From positions 62,001 to 126,000 of the forward strand of contig NZ_CP095848.1 of assembly GCF_023101345.1 (NCBI RefSeq): a DNA stretch of 64,000 nt, read 5' to 3'. The notes under the pieces are model-generated. The model saw nothing but the letters and a program-made list of their open reading frames with translations. It was not told the origin of the DNA and searched no databases. Within the stretch, counting starts at the first letter, position 1. Each line of letters starts with the position of its first letter. The translations under genes were made by a program, and so were the position numbers. This stretch comes from Hymenobacter sublimis (GTDB lineage Bacteria > Bacteroidota > Bacteroidia > Cytophagales > Hymenobacteraceae). Positions 24,273 through 32,459 of the stretch are shown piece after piece.

Positions 24273-27200
24273 ATGCAGGACATAGAGAAAGAGTTTGGGC
24301 CGACCAGTTGGTCGATTAATAATAAAACCAGCATCTACATCATCACGGTGCTGCTGTGCGTGGCGGGGATTTTTGCCTACATCAAGCTGGGCAAAGAGAA
24401 ATTTCCCGACATCGTCATTCCGCGCATCATCGTGGCCACCATTTACCCCGGCACTTCGCCAGCGGATATTGAAAACCTAGTGACGCGCCAGCTCGAAAAG
24501 GAGCTGAAAAGCGTGAACGGGGTAAAGAAAATCAACTCCACCTCTAACCAGGACTACTGCATCGTGGACATCGAGTTTAACTCGGGTGTGGACGTGCAGT
24601 ACGCCAAGCAGCTGGTGAAGGACGCCGTGGACAAGGCCGCGCCCGAGTTGCCCAACGATTTGCCTTCGCCGCCCACGGTTAAGGAAATCAACATCTCGGA
24701 GCAGCCCATCATGTTCGTGAACCTGAGCGGTAACCTGCCGGCTGTACAGTTGAAAAAGTACGCCGACGACTTCCAGGATAAGATTGAGGCCCTACCCGAA
24801 ATTACCCGCGTGGACATCGTCGGGGCCCTTGATCAGCAGGTGAACGTGGATGTGGACCTGAACAAGCTCCGGGCTTCACGCCTGAGCTTCTCGGATATCA
24901 GCAATGCCATTGCCCGTGAAAACGTGACCATTTCGGGCGGCTCCGTGGACGTGGGCTCTCAGAAGCGGGCCGTGCGCGTGGCCGGCCAGTACGTGCGCGC
25001 CGAGGACATTGCCGACATTCAGGTGAAGAACCTCAACGGCGCCGCCGTGCGCCTCGGCGACATTGCTACCGTGGAGGATGGCTTCAAGGATCGGGAGTCG
25101 TACGCCCGCCTCGATGGCAAGCCCGCCATTACCCTGAACGTAGTAAAGCGCCAGGGTGAAAACCTGATTGACGCTTCTGACAAGATCAAGGCCCTGGTAA
25201 AGGATGCCCAGAAAACGCTGCCTAACGAGCTGAAAGTGACCATTACGGGTGACACCTCCAATGACACTCGCGTAACCCTGCACGACCTGATTAACACCAT
25301 CGTTATCGGCTTCCTGTTGGTAACGGCCATTCTGCTGTTCTTCATGGGCACCACCAACGCCATGTTCGTGGGCCTCTCGGTGCCGATTTCGATGTTCCTG
25401 GCCTTCTTGATCATTCCGGGCTTCGATTTCTCCCTGAATATGATTGTGCTCTTTGCCTTCCTGCTGGCCTTGGGCATTGTGGTGGACGACGCCATTGTGG
25501 TAATTGAAAACACCCACCGCCTCCTGCATGAGCACCCCGAGCTGACCACCGAAAAGGCCGCCAAATTTGCGGCCGGGGAAGTATTCGTGCCGGTACTGGC
25601 CGGTACGCTTACCACGGTGGCGCCCTTCGTGCCGCTGATGTTCTGGCCCGGTATTGTGGGCTCGTTCATGTACTACCTGCCCGTGACGCTCATCATTACC
25701 CTGATGTCGTCCCTGGTGGTGGCCTTCATCATGAACCCGGTATTTGCCGTGAGCTTCATGGAGCGCGAGGAGCACTTCGAGGAAGACCTGCACAGCAAAC
25801 CCAAGCTGAGCAAAGGCCTCCTTATTGCCGTAGGCGTACTGGTGGTGCTGGGCGTGCTGTTTAACGTGCTGGCCTTCGGTGCTACCCCAGAGGTAGGTCC
25901 CGACGGCGAAACCAGCGGCTTGATGGGCCACTTCATCGGCAACATCTGCCTGGCCCTGGCCGGCTTCATCCTGCTCGATAAGTTTGTGCTGGTGAAGATG
26001 ATTGCCTGGTTCCAGACGCGCGCTTTGCCGCGCTTCCAGAACGGCTATGCCAGTCTGGTGCGCTGGGCTATCAGCCACCCGGCCCTGGTGATGGTGGGCG
26101 TGATTGTGCTGTTCGTTGGCTCTTTTGTGGCCATTGGCATGCGCAGCCCTAAGGTGGACTTCTTCCCTAAAGGCGACCCGAAATTCATCTATACCTACCT
26201 GAAAATGCCGGTGGGTACCCGCGTAGAAATCACGGACTCCATCACCAAAGTGCTGGAAAACCGCATCTACGGCGTCGTTGGCCGCAATAACCCCGACGTG
26301 GAATCCGTCATCAGCAACGTGGCCATTGGCGCCGGTGACCCCGGCGACGCATCCTCGTCGAGTGGTACGGCCATGTCAAACATGGGCAAAGTGGCCGTGG
26401 CCTTCAAGGAGCTAAGCGACCGGACCGGACCAGCTACCGGTACCTACATGGATAAAATCCGGGAGGCAGTGAAAGGGATTCCCGGCGCCGAAATTTCCGT
26501 CGACCAGGAAGCCAGCGGCCCGCCCCAGCAGAAGCCCATTGCCATTGAGGTTATCGGCGACGATTACCCCACCCTGGCTAAGCTCAGCAAGAAAGTAACC
26601 CGCTACGTTGATTCGCTCAACATTGGTGGGGTAGAAGCCCTGCGCTCCAACTTGGAGGATCGTAACCCGGAAATTGCCGTGAACATCGACCGGACCCGGG
26701 CCAACCGGGAAGGCATCAGCACCGGCCAGATTGGTTTGGAAGTGCGCACGGCCATTTACGGCGCGGAAGCCAGCAAATTCAAAACCCCCGACGATGAGTA
26801 TCCCGTGCAGGTGCGCTACGCCAAGCCCTACCGCAACGACGTGGATGCCATCATCAACTCCCCACTGACCTTCCGCGACGCTACTGGCGCCGTGCGTCAG
26901 GTGCCTATTTCGTCTATTGCCCAGGTAAGCTACGGTTCCACCTACGGCGGCATCCGGCGCAAAGACACCAAGCGCGTCATCACCATCAGCTCCAACGTGC
27001 TCAACGGCTACACCGGCCCCGACGTGGTAGCCAACATCCGCACGGCTCTGCAGTCCTTCCCCACGCCGGCAGGCTACACCATTAAAATGGGTGGGGCCGA
27101 GGAAGACCAGAAGGAAACCACCGACTTCCTGCCTATGGCTGGTCTGGGTGCTCTGGCCCTCATCTTCCTGATTCTGGTAACGCAGTTTAACTCCTTTAGC

Positions 27201-27749
27201 AAGCCGGTTATCATCCTCTCGGAAGTGCTGTTCTCCATTGCGGGCGTGTTCTGGGGCCTGGCCATAACGGGCATGAACATCAGTATCGTTATGACCGGGG
27301 TAGGCATCATTGCCCTAGCGGGTATCGTGGTGAAAAACGGTATCCTGCTCGTTGAATTCACCGACATTCTGCGTAGCCAGGGGATGCCCCTGCGCGAAGC
27401 CATTGTACTGGCCGGCCGTACCCGCCTGAATCCGGTAATCCTAACGGCTACAGCCGCTACGCTGGGTTTGATTCCGCTGGCAATTGGCCTGAACATCGAC
27501 TTCTACGAGCTGTTCGCTTCCGGCAACCCACACTTCTTCATTGGGGGTGAGTCGGTCGTATTCTGGGGCCCGCTGGCCTGGACCATCATCTTCGGTCTGG
27601 TGTTTGCTACGGCTGTTACCCTGCTGGTAGTGCCGGTGATGTACCTGATGAGTGAAAGCCTGAAGCTGCGCCTCAAAAAGACCCCCGAAACCCCTGCCTC
27701 CGATGAAGAGGTAGCGGCTGCTCGCCCTCCGGTGCTGGCCGAATACTAG
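24273..27749 (+). CDS. RND-family efflux permease
   Basis: This proton-driven inner-membrane pump of the AcrB/HAE superfamily carries the TM4 proton-relay motif LALGIVVDDAIVVIENTHR (residues ~395-413) and the second-half GIVVKNGILLVEF. The substrate range is unknown. At 1158 aa it is about 100 residues longer than AcrB-type pumps. The extra length is mainly at residues ~500-590, between the two halves, where two additional hydrophobic stretches occur (LLIAVGVLVVLGVLFNVLAF and GNICLALAGFILLDKFVLVK). It is the last gene of the operon, followed by a hairpin. Confidence 0.93.
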   Translation: MQDIEKEFGPTSWSINNKTSIYIITVLLCVAGIFAYIKLGKEKFPDIVIPRIIVATIYPGTSPADIENLVTRQLEKELKSVNGVKKINSTSNQDYCIVDIEFNSGVDVQYAKQLVKDAVDKAAPELPNDLPSPPTVKEINISEQPIMFVNLSGNLPAVQLKKYADDFQDKIEALPEITRVDIVGALDQQVNVDVDLNKLRASRLSFSDISNAIARENVTISGGSVDVGSQKRAVRVAGQYVRAEDIADIQVKNLNGAAVRLGDIATVEDGFKDRESYARLDGKPAITLNVVKRQGENLIDASDKIKALVKDAQKTLPNELKVTITGDTSNDTRVTLHDLINTIVIGFLLVTAILLFFMGTTNAMFVGLSVPISMFLAFLIIPGFDFSLNMIVLFAFLLALGIVVDDAIVVIENTHRLLHEHPELTTEKAAKFAAGEVFVPVLAGTLTTVAPFVPLMFWPGIVGSFMYYLPVTLIITLMSSLVVAFIMNPVFAVSFMEREEHFEEDLHSKPKLSKGLLIAVGVLVVLGVLFNVLAFGATPEVGPDGETSGLMGHFIGNICLALAGFILLDKFVLVKMIAWFQTRALPRFQNGYASLVRWAISHPALVMVGVIVLFVGSFVAIGMRSPKVDFFPKGDPKFIYTYLKMPVGTRVEITDSITKVLENRIYGVVGRNNPDVESVISNVAIGAGDPGDASSSSGTAMSNMGKVAVAFKELSDRTGPATGTYMDKIREAVKGIPGAEISVDQEASGPPQQKPIAIEVIGDDYPTLAKLSKKVTRYVDSLNIGGVEALRSNLEDRNPEIAVNIDRTRANREGISTGQIGLEVRTAIYGAEASKFKTPDDEYPVQVRYAKPYRNDVDAIINSPLTFRDATGAVRQVPISSIAQVSYGSTYGGIRRKDTKRVITISSNVLNGYTGPDVVANIRTALQSFPTPAGYTIKMGGAEEDQKETTDFLPMAGLGALALIFLILVTQFNSFSKPVIILSEVLFSIAGVFWGLAITGMNISIVMTGVGIIALAGIVVKNGILLVEFTDILRSQGMPLREAIVLAGRTRLNPVILTATAATLGLIPLAIGLNIDFYELFASGNPHFFIGGESVVFWGPLAWTIIFGLVFATAVTLLVVPVMYLMSESLKLRLKKTPETPASDEEVAAARPPVLAEY

Positions 27750-27771
27750 GGCCTCTGGCGTCCTCTGCTCT

Positions 27772-27817
27772 GGCCCGGACTTATTACCTCGTTGCACCCA
27801 ACGCGGAAGTCCGGGCC
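27772..27817 (+). terminator. Hairpin after the RND operon
   Basis: GGCCCGGACTT (27772-27782) and AAGTCCGGGCC (27807-27817) pair perfectly, with an inner CGTTG/CAACG stem. No T-run follows, so termination may be Rho-dependent or the hairpin may protect the 3' end. Confidence 0.55.
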
Positions 27818-27983
27818 GGGGCCGATGGGCCGCAGCTTCCTAGGCACATTCCCTGATTTTTCTGGTGGTGCTTGCAACCATGCAGCCGGGTCCAGGACTC
27901 CTTCGCCCGAACGGGCGGGGTAGCAGCTGACCTACCGGCCCGCTTTGTTTGCAAGCCCCCTTTTACCCTGTCGTTTCCCCCGT

Positions 27984-28244
27984 ATGTTCACCTCAACGAC
28001 TACCGCCCCCAAATCCATTCAGCAGCAAGTACTGCGCATTATTAGCAAGCGCAAGGCCATCAAGGCCCGTCGCCTGCGTATCGGTAGCAGCCTCAGCCAA
28101 GAGCTGGGCTTTGACACAGTCGACGTTGTCGACATTATCCTGGAGTTAGAGCGTAACTTCCACATCACCATCCCTGATGAAGTACCCCTGGCTACCGTTG
28201 GTGATTTCGTGGACTATGTGGCCTCGCACGCCAAGGCTGCCTAA
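27984..28244 (+). CDS. Acyl-carrier-protein-like protein lacking the phosphopantetheine serine
   Basis: The 86-aa protein aligns along its length with acyl carrier proteins. ELGFDTVDVVDIILELERNF and ITIPDEVPLATVGDFVDYV match the DLGADSLD...IPDEEAEKITTVQ region of E. coli AcpP. The attachment serine of the DSL motif is replaced by Thr45 (codon ACA), so normal phosphopantetheinylation is doubtful. The N-terminus is unusually basic (ISKRKAIKARRLR). I chose ATG 27984; an in-frame TTG at 27945 is less likely. It is isolated, with no fatty acid or polyketide genes nearby. It could be a structural or regulatory ACP paralogue. Confidence 0.75.
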   Translation: MFTSTTTAPKSIQQQVLRIISKRKAIKARRLRIGSSLSQELGFDTVDVVDIILELERNFHITIPDEVPLATVGDFVDYVASHAKAA

Positions 28245-28323
28245 GCAGCCAGAATCGGATTATTGCTGGTCAGGCTAGCCTACCAGCCCTATCGGTTACG
28301 TTGTCAACTGGTACTGTTTCTGA

Positions 28324-28391
28324 CCCACGAAAAAGCCCCCGCGGGGCGGCAACTTATACTAGTTGCCGCCCCGCGGGGGCTTTTTCGTGGG
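28324..28391. terminator. Perfect 31-bp bidirectional terminator
   Basis: Arms 28324-28354 and 28361-28391 are perfect reverse complements over 31 bp with a 6-nt loop (TATACT). The stem holds GAAAAAGCCCCCGCGGGG, giving A/T tracts on both sides. It lies between the convergent ACP-like and DUF1232 genes. Confidence 0.95.
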
Positions 28392-28404
28392 GAAGGCTGA
28401 AACG

Positions 28405-29118
28405 TTAGCGAACGTTGCCGCCTGGGTCGCCGCCACTAGCCCGGCCCGAGCTGGCGCTTAGGTGAGGCTCCCGGCTGCTATCGGTGGTGTTGCCGGCCGT
28501 GTCAGTGCGGGGAGTAACGTTTGTTGCTGGGGTAGCATCAGTGATGCTGGCTGGGGCAGGCTTGCTGCTATTGGGTGAGCTAATGCCAGAATCAGTGTTA
28601 GCTGACGAGGTGGTGCCAATGGGAGGTGCTTCTACCGGAGGCATGGAGGGGGAAGCCGCTACTTTGTCTTCCACAATCACGGCATCCGAAACCAGGGAAG
28701 GCCGAGTTCTTTCCCACTCCAGAAACTTGTCCATTTCTTCCTTGATGGTGGTGCTGAACCAAGCAACCAAAGCCACGTCATCTAGGAGGCCCAACACCGG
28801 AATAAAATCCGGAATGACGTCAATGGGGCTCAGAAAGTAAATGGTAACCGCTACGGCCGCTATAACGGTGGTAGTTGGTAGGCCCGTGTATTCTCCCGAA
28901 ACCGAAGTGCGAATCAGACGGAACAGGGTTTGGAGCGTATCCCAGGCCTCGTGGGCAATAGAGCCTACGTCGTTCTTTTCGCTGGCTTTCTGATAGGCGT
29001 CATTCAGCAGCTGCTTCATGCGCGTAGGCTTCTTGATGTATTCTTCAGCCTTGCCAACAAATTTTTTGAAGAGGGGCGAAGAGGCAATATGTTCGCCGTT
29101 AGGGGTTTGCTTGTCCAT
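28405..29118 (-). CDS. YkvA-type DUF1232 membrane protein
   Basis: A DUF1232 domain occupies residues ~85-150, with two short hydrophobic segments around TVIAAVAVTIYFLSPIDVIP and the hallmark SPIDVIPDFIPVLGLLDD. The N-terminal 80 residues are helical and charged. The C-terminal 75 residues are low-complexity Ser/Thr/Pro/Ala and probably disordered. I chose ATG 29118 (MDKQTPNGEH); residues encoded upstream are not family-like. The family function is unknown. It is convergent with the ACP-like gene. Confidence 0.8.
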   Translation of the reverse strand: MDKQTPNGEHIASSPLFKKFVGKAEEYIKKPTRMKQLLNDAYQKASEKNDVGSIAHEAWDTLQTLFRLIRTSVSGEYTGLPTTTVIAAVAVTIYFLSPIDVIPDFIPVLGLLDDVALVAWFSTTIKEEMDKFLEWERTRPSLVSDAVIVEDKVAASPSMPPVEAPPIGTTSSANTDSGISSPNSSKPAPASITDATPATNVTPRTDTAGNTTDSSREPHLSASSGRASGGDPGGNVR

Positions 29119-29227
29119 AGAGCGTAAGGAGAGAAGAAGTGGGAAAGGAGCAGACTGGTGCCCCAGCGGTGTGCTATACTCCGTTGAAGTAAAATGGTTT
29201 TCAGACCCAAGATCGGGGCAAAAACAA

Positions 29228-29257
29228 AAACGCCCCACTTGACAAAGCGGGGCGTCA
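29228..29257 (-). terminator. Terminator of the NlpC/P60 gene
   Basis: On the minus strand ACGCCCC (29255-29249) pairs with GGGGCGT (29236-29230), followed by a T-run (TTTTTG). It lies 25 bp beyond the stop of the peptidase gene. Confidence 0.75.
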
Positions 29258-29279
29258 GAAAAATCAGGTCGGAAAAAGT

Positions 29280-29879
29280 CTAGTGGTCTACGCGGCCAGC
29301 GGCGTAAAAATTGCGGCTGTAGTAGGCCTGATTGAGGGAGCTTACCATAACTCCACCGTTGGTAGCAGAGTGCACGAACTTGCCATCTTTCAGGTAGATG
29401 CCGACGTGGTAAATCGGCTGGCCGGGGCCCCGACGGAAGAACACTAGGTCGCCGGTTTGCATTTCGTCTTTCTGCACGTGCTTTACGCTGCTGAACATGG
29501 AGCGGGAGCTGCGCTGCAACGTAATGCCGTAAGCTTCTTTAAATACGCGGGTTACAAAGCCCGAGCAGTCGGTACCGCTTTTGCTGTTGCTGCCGTAGCG
29601 GTAGGGAGTGCCCAACCACGATACCACCGTTTCCAGCAATGATTGGTCGGCCGTATAGGTAGCTTCAATGCCTAGCTGATGAGCTGCTTTGTTGTAGGCA
29701 ACGGAATCGGAGGCGGTAAGCAAGCGGGGCTCCTCCGAGCCGGAAAGTAAAGTGCTGATGAAGGAAGCTTCCTGGGGGGCTGGCACTGCTGAGGCAGCGG
29801 GGCGAGCAGAGGAGCTGTCGAAGAAAAAAGAGAGGACCATCGAGGCCGCGGCGAGGCAATAGAGAATGCTGTTTTTCAT
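29280..29879 (-). CDS. Exported C40 (NlpC/P60) peptidoglycan endopeptidase
   Basis: This cell-wall hydrolase probably cuts stem peptides of peptidoglycan. A signal peptide is seen at the ATG 29879 (MKNSILYCLAAASMVLSFFF). The NlpC/P60 domain fills residues ~80-199. The nucleophile cysteine lies in SGTDCSGFVTRVF, and the catalytic histidine in GDLVFFRRG...YHVGIYL, with a second conserved His in KFVHSAT. At 199 aa it is a compact single-domain enzyme. The sequence upstream of 29879 in the same frame is not signal-like. Confidence 0.9.
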   Translation of the reverse strand: MKNSILYCLAAASMVLSFFFDSSSARPAASAVPAPQEASFISTLLSGSEEPRLLTASDSVAYNKAAHQLGIEATYTADQSLLETVVSWLGTPYRYGSNSKSGTDCSGFVTRVFKEAYGITLQRSSRSMFSSVKHVQKDEMQTGDLVFFRRGPGQPIYHVGIYLKDGKFVHSATNGGVMVSSLNQAYYSRNFYAAGRVDH

Positions 29880-30193
29880 TGTCCGTCGGGAGGTGGTAGG
29901 AGCGCTGTTGGGGTCAGCCGAGCAGCGTAAGCGTGCTTCTTTTTTTCGATAAGCAACCGGGAAAACCGGCAAGCAAAAGGGAGACGAAAAGGGACTTTTT
30001 AGTCGCCGAAACTGAAGTCCAGTCCGACGGCTATTGGTTAAAGCTAGGCCCAAAAATTCTGAAGTACCAAGTTTACCCCCTCATTTAAGATAAAATTCTT
30101 CTTATAGCACACGATACTCGGGGAAGAATCATATCGAATTCCTCAACCGCTTCGGAATACTCTCCGTATACTCCGGCCAACTTTTTCCTACCC
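29880..30193. other. 314-bp divergent intergenic region
   Basis: This lies between the divergent NlpC/P60 and HEMEH-protein genes. Positions ~30020-30190 are clearly more AT-rich than the genes. A small hairpin, GACT-TTTT-AGTC, lies at 29993-30004. I found no exact TAnnTTTG box on either strand and no coding potential that I trust. Promoters for both genes should be here, but I cannot place them. Confidence 0.5.
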
Positions 30194-30556
30194 ATGAAGC
30201 TCCCCCGTATCGTCGAGAATTCACCCCTCGCTCGCCTGGCCCGGCTAAAGCTCGGGGCTCCCAATGTGGCGATGGTGCTGGGCTCCAGCATCCACTTGAG
30301 TGGGGTTAGTCGGGACCAGTTCCTGCGTGACCCTTTCTGGGTAGCTCACGAGATGGAGCACATCCAGCAATTCGAACAGTATGGGCGCCTGGGCTTCTTG
30401 GCCCGCTACCTCCGCGACTGGGTGCGTTATGGCTACTACAACATTCCGTTTGAGGTAGCCGCCCGGGAAGCCGCCGAGTTAAAAGCCCACCTCTACGCCC
30501 AAGGTCGGCCCTTGCCTGGGGAAGCTGAACGACATCCTACGCCGAAAGTGAGTTAG
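30194..30556 (+). CDS. Small DUF4157-like protein with an HExxH motif
   Basis: This 120-aa soluble protein has a zincin-type HEMEH at residues ~53-57 (FWVAHEMEHIQQFEQYG), an aromatic helix (LARYLRDWVRYGYYN), and a downstream Glu in PFEVAAREAAE that could be a third metal ligand. This layout matches short DUF4157-like proteins. Whether it is an active peptidase is unknown. It has no signal peptide. The N-terminal part (LGAPNVAMVLGSSIHLSGVS) looks like a small beta unit. The 3' end overlaps the start of a period-8 repeat. Confidence 0.75.
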   Translation: MKLPRIVENSPLARLARLKLGAPNVAMVLGSSIHLSGVSRDQFLRDPFWVAHEMEHIQQFEQYGRLGFLARYLRDWVRYGYYNIPFEVAAREAAELKAHLYAQGRPLPGEAERHPTPKVS

Positions 30557-30760
30557 TAACTGAATGACTAAGTGAAGTGTGTCATGGCGAGGAGGCACGA
30601 TGACGCCATCTGTCCTGACCAACGCCTACCCCTAATAACCAGACAAGCCCCTGACGCCAGCACGGACATCAAGGGCTTGTCACGAATGAAAGTATGGCTT
30701 CGGTGCCCTCACTATGACAGCACTTCCCTCTACTCAGTAACTCATTCACCGTATCACAGC
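30547..30760. repeat. Composite element: period-8 arms around a GTCAT core
   Basis: The left octamers are AGTGAGTT, AGTAACTG, AATGACTA and AGTGAAGT (30547-30578), beginning in the last codons of the upstream gene. The right octamers are CACTTCCC, TCTACTCA, GTAACTCA, TTCACCGT and ATCACAGC (30721-30760). Core ends are GTCATGGCGAGGAGGCAC (30581) and GGTGCCCTCACTATGAC (to 30718). Inside is a 12-bp hairpin, ACAAGCCCCTGA (30643) with TCAAGGGCTTGT (30669). Confidence 0.75.
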
Positions 30761-31512
30761 GCTGCTAGGCGGCCGCCGTCGGCTACTAGGGTGGTGCCGT
30801 TGATAAAGCTGGCTTCGGGAGAGGCAATAAAGCAGATAGCAGCTGCTAGTTCTTCTGGGGTGCCTACCTGGCCGGTAATCTTTTCTTTCCCGCTCTTAAC
30901 ATTCGGGTTTTCCCGGAGCATGGGCGTATCCACAGCGCCGGGCGCTACGGCATTAATACGGGCGTGAGTGTGCGGTATTTCCTGGCTGAGGCCGCGCACG
31001 AAGGCTTCCAAGGCTCCTTTGCTGGTGGCGTAGGGCACCACGTTAGCGGTAGTTTGCTGGGCGTGCACAGAGCTGACGGCCACAATGGCCCCGTATTTCA
31101 TGTGAGGCAGGCACAGCTGGGTTAGTCGAAACAACGCCCGCAGGTTAACCAGCATGAGTTGGTCCCAGGCCTTGGGGTCGAGTTTCAGGATGGGCTCAAA
31201 CGTCATCGTGCCCGCATCATTGATTAGCACATCAATGCGGCCCCATTCCTTGACGGTGCGCTCCACGGCGTGCACTAGCTGGCTGTCTTTGCCCACATCG
31301 GTGCGCACGAACAGCGCCTGCCCACCACTTTGCTGAATGAGCTGCACGGTTTCCTGGCCCTCTTTAGCGTCGCGCCCCAGCACGGCCACGCGGCCGCCTT
31401 CCCGGCCCAGCCGAACGGCCACGGCTTGCCCTATGCCGGAGGTAGCACCCGTAACCAAGCAAACCTTATCCTGAAAGCGGCGGGCGGGGTCGGCAACGGG
31501 CGAAAAGGGCAT
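30754..31512 (-). CDS. Short-chain dehydrogenase/reductase
   Basis: This is an NAD(P)-dependent oxidoreductase of the classical SDR family. The cofactor motif is VTGATSGIGQAVAVRLGREG (residues ~19-38), NAG is present in LINDAGTM, and the catalytic Ser-Tyr-Lys are in VAVSSVHAQ and PYATSKGALEAF. The C-terminus ends with the usual NGTTLVADGG. At 252 aa it is complete. The substrate is unknown. It is a single gene; its 3' end touches a composite palindromic repeat. Confidence 0.9.
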   Translation of the reverse strand: MPFSPVADPARRFQDKVCLVTGATSGIGQAVAVRLGREGGRVAVLGRDAKEGQETVQLIQQSGGQALFVRTDVGKDSQLVHAVERTVKEWGRIDVLINDAGTMTFEPILKLDPKAWDQLMLVNLRALFRLTQLCLPHMKYGAIVAVSSVHAQQTTANVVPYATSKGALEAFVRGLSQEIPHTHARINAVAPGAVDTPMLRENPNVKSGKEKITGQVGTPEELAAAICFIASPEASFINGTTLVADGGRLAAL

Positions 31513-31721
31513 GTGGCGAGCGGTTAAACGTGGATGGCTGTAGTACCAAGCAGGTGATAAAACCTTGCTGTTACTAGCATCGGGCCGGCAAGGTTGTGCC
31601 TGGCCCTGAGCAGGATAATTTTTAGTACTGGCTATAACCTTACGTTAACTTTTCACGAATAGGGGAGGGAACTGACCCCTGGTCTGGTTCAGGTTAGATT
31701 CCATTCCCAACCCTTTCCACT

Positions 31722-32258
31722 ATGAGCACGCAAAAGTCCAACCAGCCCGGCGCTCCCGCCCATAAGCACGTCACCTTTACTCCTGCCAGCGAAACCTCCC
31801 AGGACGCCGCTAACTCGGCCGAAGGCACAGACAACTCTGCTTCTTCCGCCTACAACGAGCCCAGCAACGCCGGTTCCTCCCAAGGCAAAGCTTCCACTTC
31901 AGGCCAGTCAGGCCAGTCGGGCCAGCAACAGTCGTGGCTGGATCAACAGCAGTGGCTGAAAAATATCGACGTTAACCAGATCAAAGATTTCGGCACGAAG
32001 GCGCTGGACCAAGTAAACAAGCTGACGCCCCGCCAAAAAGTAATGGGCGGCGCGCTGCTGGTAGGCGGCTTGAGCTGGCTGGCCCTGCGCTCGAAGAGCA
32101 GCAGCGCCAAAGGCGAGACGTACCGCTCTTACCGCGGCTCATCCGATAAGTCAAGCAAGTCAAATGCTTCGTCGTCGAAGTGGGACAGCGCCAACGACTC
32201 CGTATACCGGGGTGCTACCCGCAGCTACGGCGAAGACGATTACGCTTCCGATTTGTAA
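31722..32258 (+). CDS. Low-complexity protein with one hydrophobic segment
   Basis: I do not recognise this 178-aa protein. Residues 1-75 are rich in Ser, Gln, Asn, Ala and Gly (for example GQSGQSGQQQ) and likely disordered. A short ordered region follows (WLKNIDVNQIKDFGTKALDQ). A hydrophobic stretch (VMGGALLVGGLSWLALR, ~105-121) could cross the membrane. The C-terminus is again Ser/Lys/Tyr-rich and disordered. No signal peptide is present. An intrinsic terminator follows, so it is its own unit. It may be a membrane-tethered or stress-related protein. Confidence 0.7.
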   Translation: MSTQKSNQPGAPAHKHVTFTPASETSQDAANSAEGTDNSASSAYNEPSNAGSSQGKASTSGQSGQSGQQQSWLDQQQWLKNIDVNQIKDFGTKALDQVNKLTPRQKVMGGALLVGGLSWLALRSKSSSAKGETYRSYRGSSDKSSKSNASSSKWDSANDSVYRGATRSYGEDDYASDL

Positions 32259-32295
32259 GCAACCTTCTATCAGCCCCAGCTGACACGTGAGTAGG

Positions 32296-32335
32296 AAACC
32301 GGCCCGTGAGAAATTTCTCGTGGGCCGGTTTTTTT
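32296..32335 (+). terminator. Intrinsic terminator after the low-complexity gene
   Basis: AAACCGGCCC (32296-32305) and GGGCCGGTTT (32322-32331) pair over 10 bp, with an inner GAGAAATTTCTC. The stem is followed by a T-run (32329-32335). Confidence 0.9.
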
Positions 32336-32459
32336 GGCGGAGTTTCCAACGTACTGCTCAGTCAAGCCCAGCAGCTCTGTGTAGTTTCCGATTATCGGGA
32401 AGGCACGGAACGGTTAGTAATTATCAAAGAAGAACGCCTACAACTTTGCCAAGAAAACA

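Noticed and set aside
24876..26078. A 400-codon open frame on the minus strand inside the RND gene
   Set aside because: It is the antisense shadow of a strongly conserved coding sequence; the protein is His/Gln-rich with no recognisable domain.
28405..29118. Fusion or frameshift in the DUF1232 gene because of its long low-complexity tail
   Set aside because: The frame is continuous and such Ser/Thr/Pro tails are common; no broken domain is seen.
30085..30291. 68-codon minus-strand frame in the divergent region
   Set aside because: It overlaps the 5' end of the HEMEH gene and has no signature; non-coding sequence explains it better.
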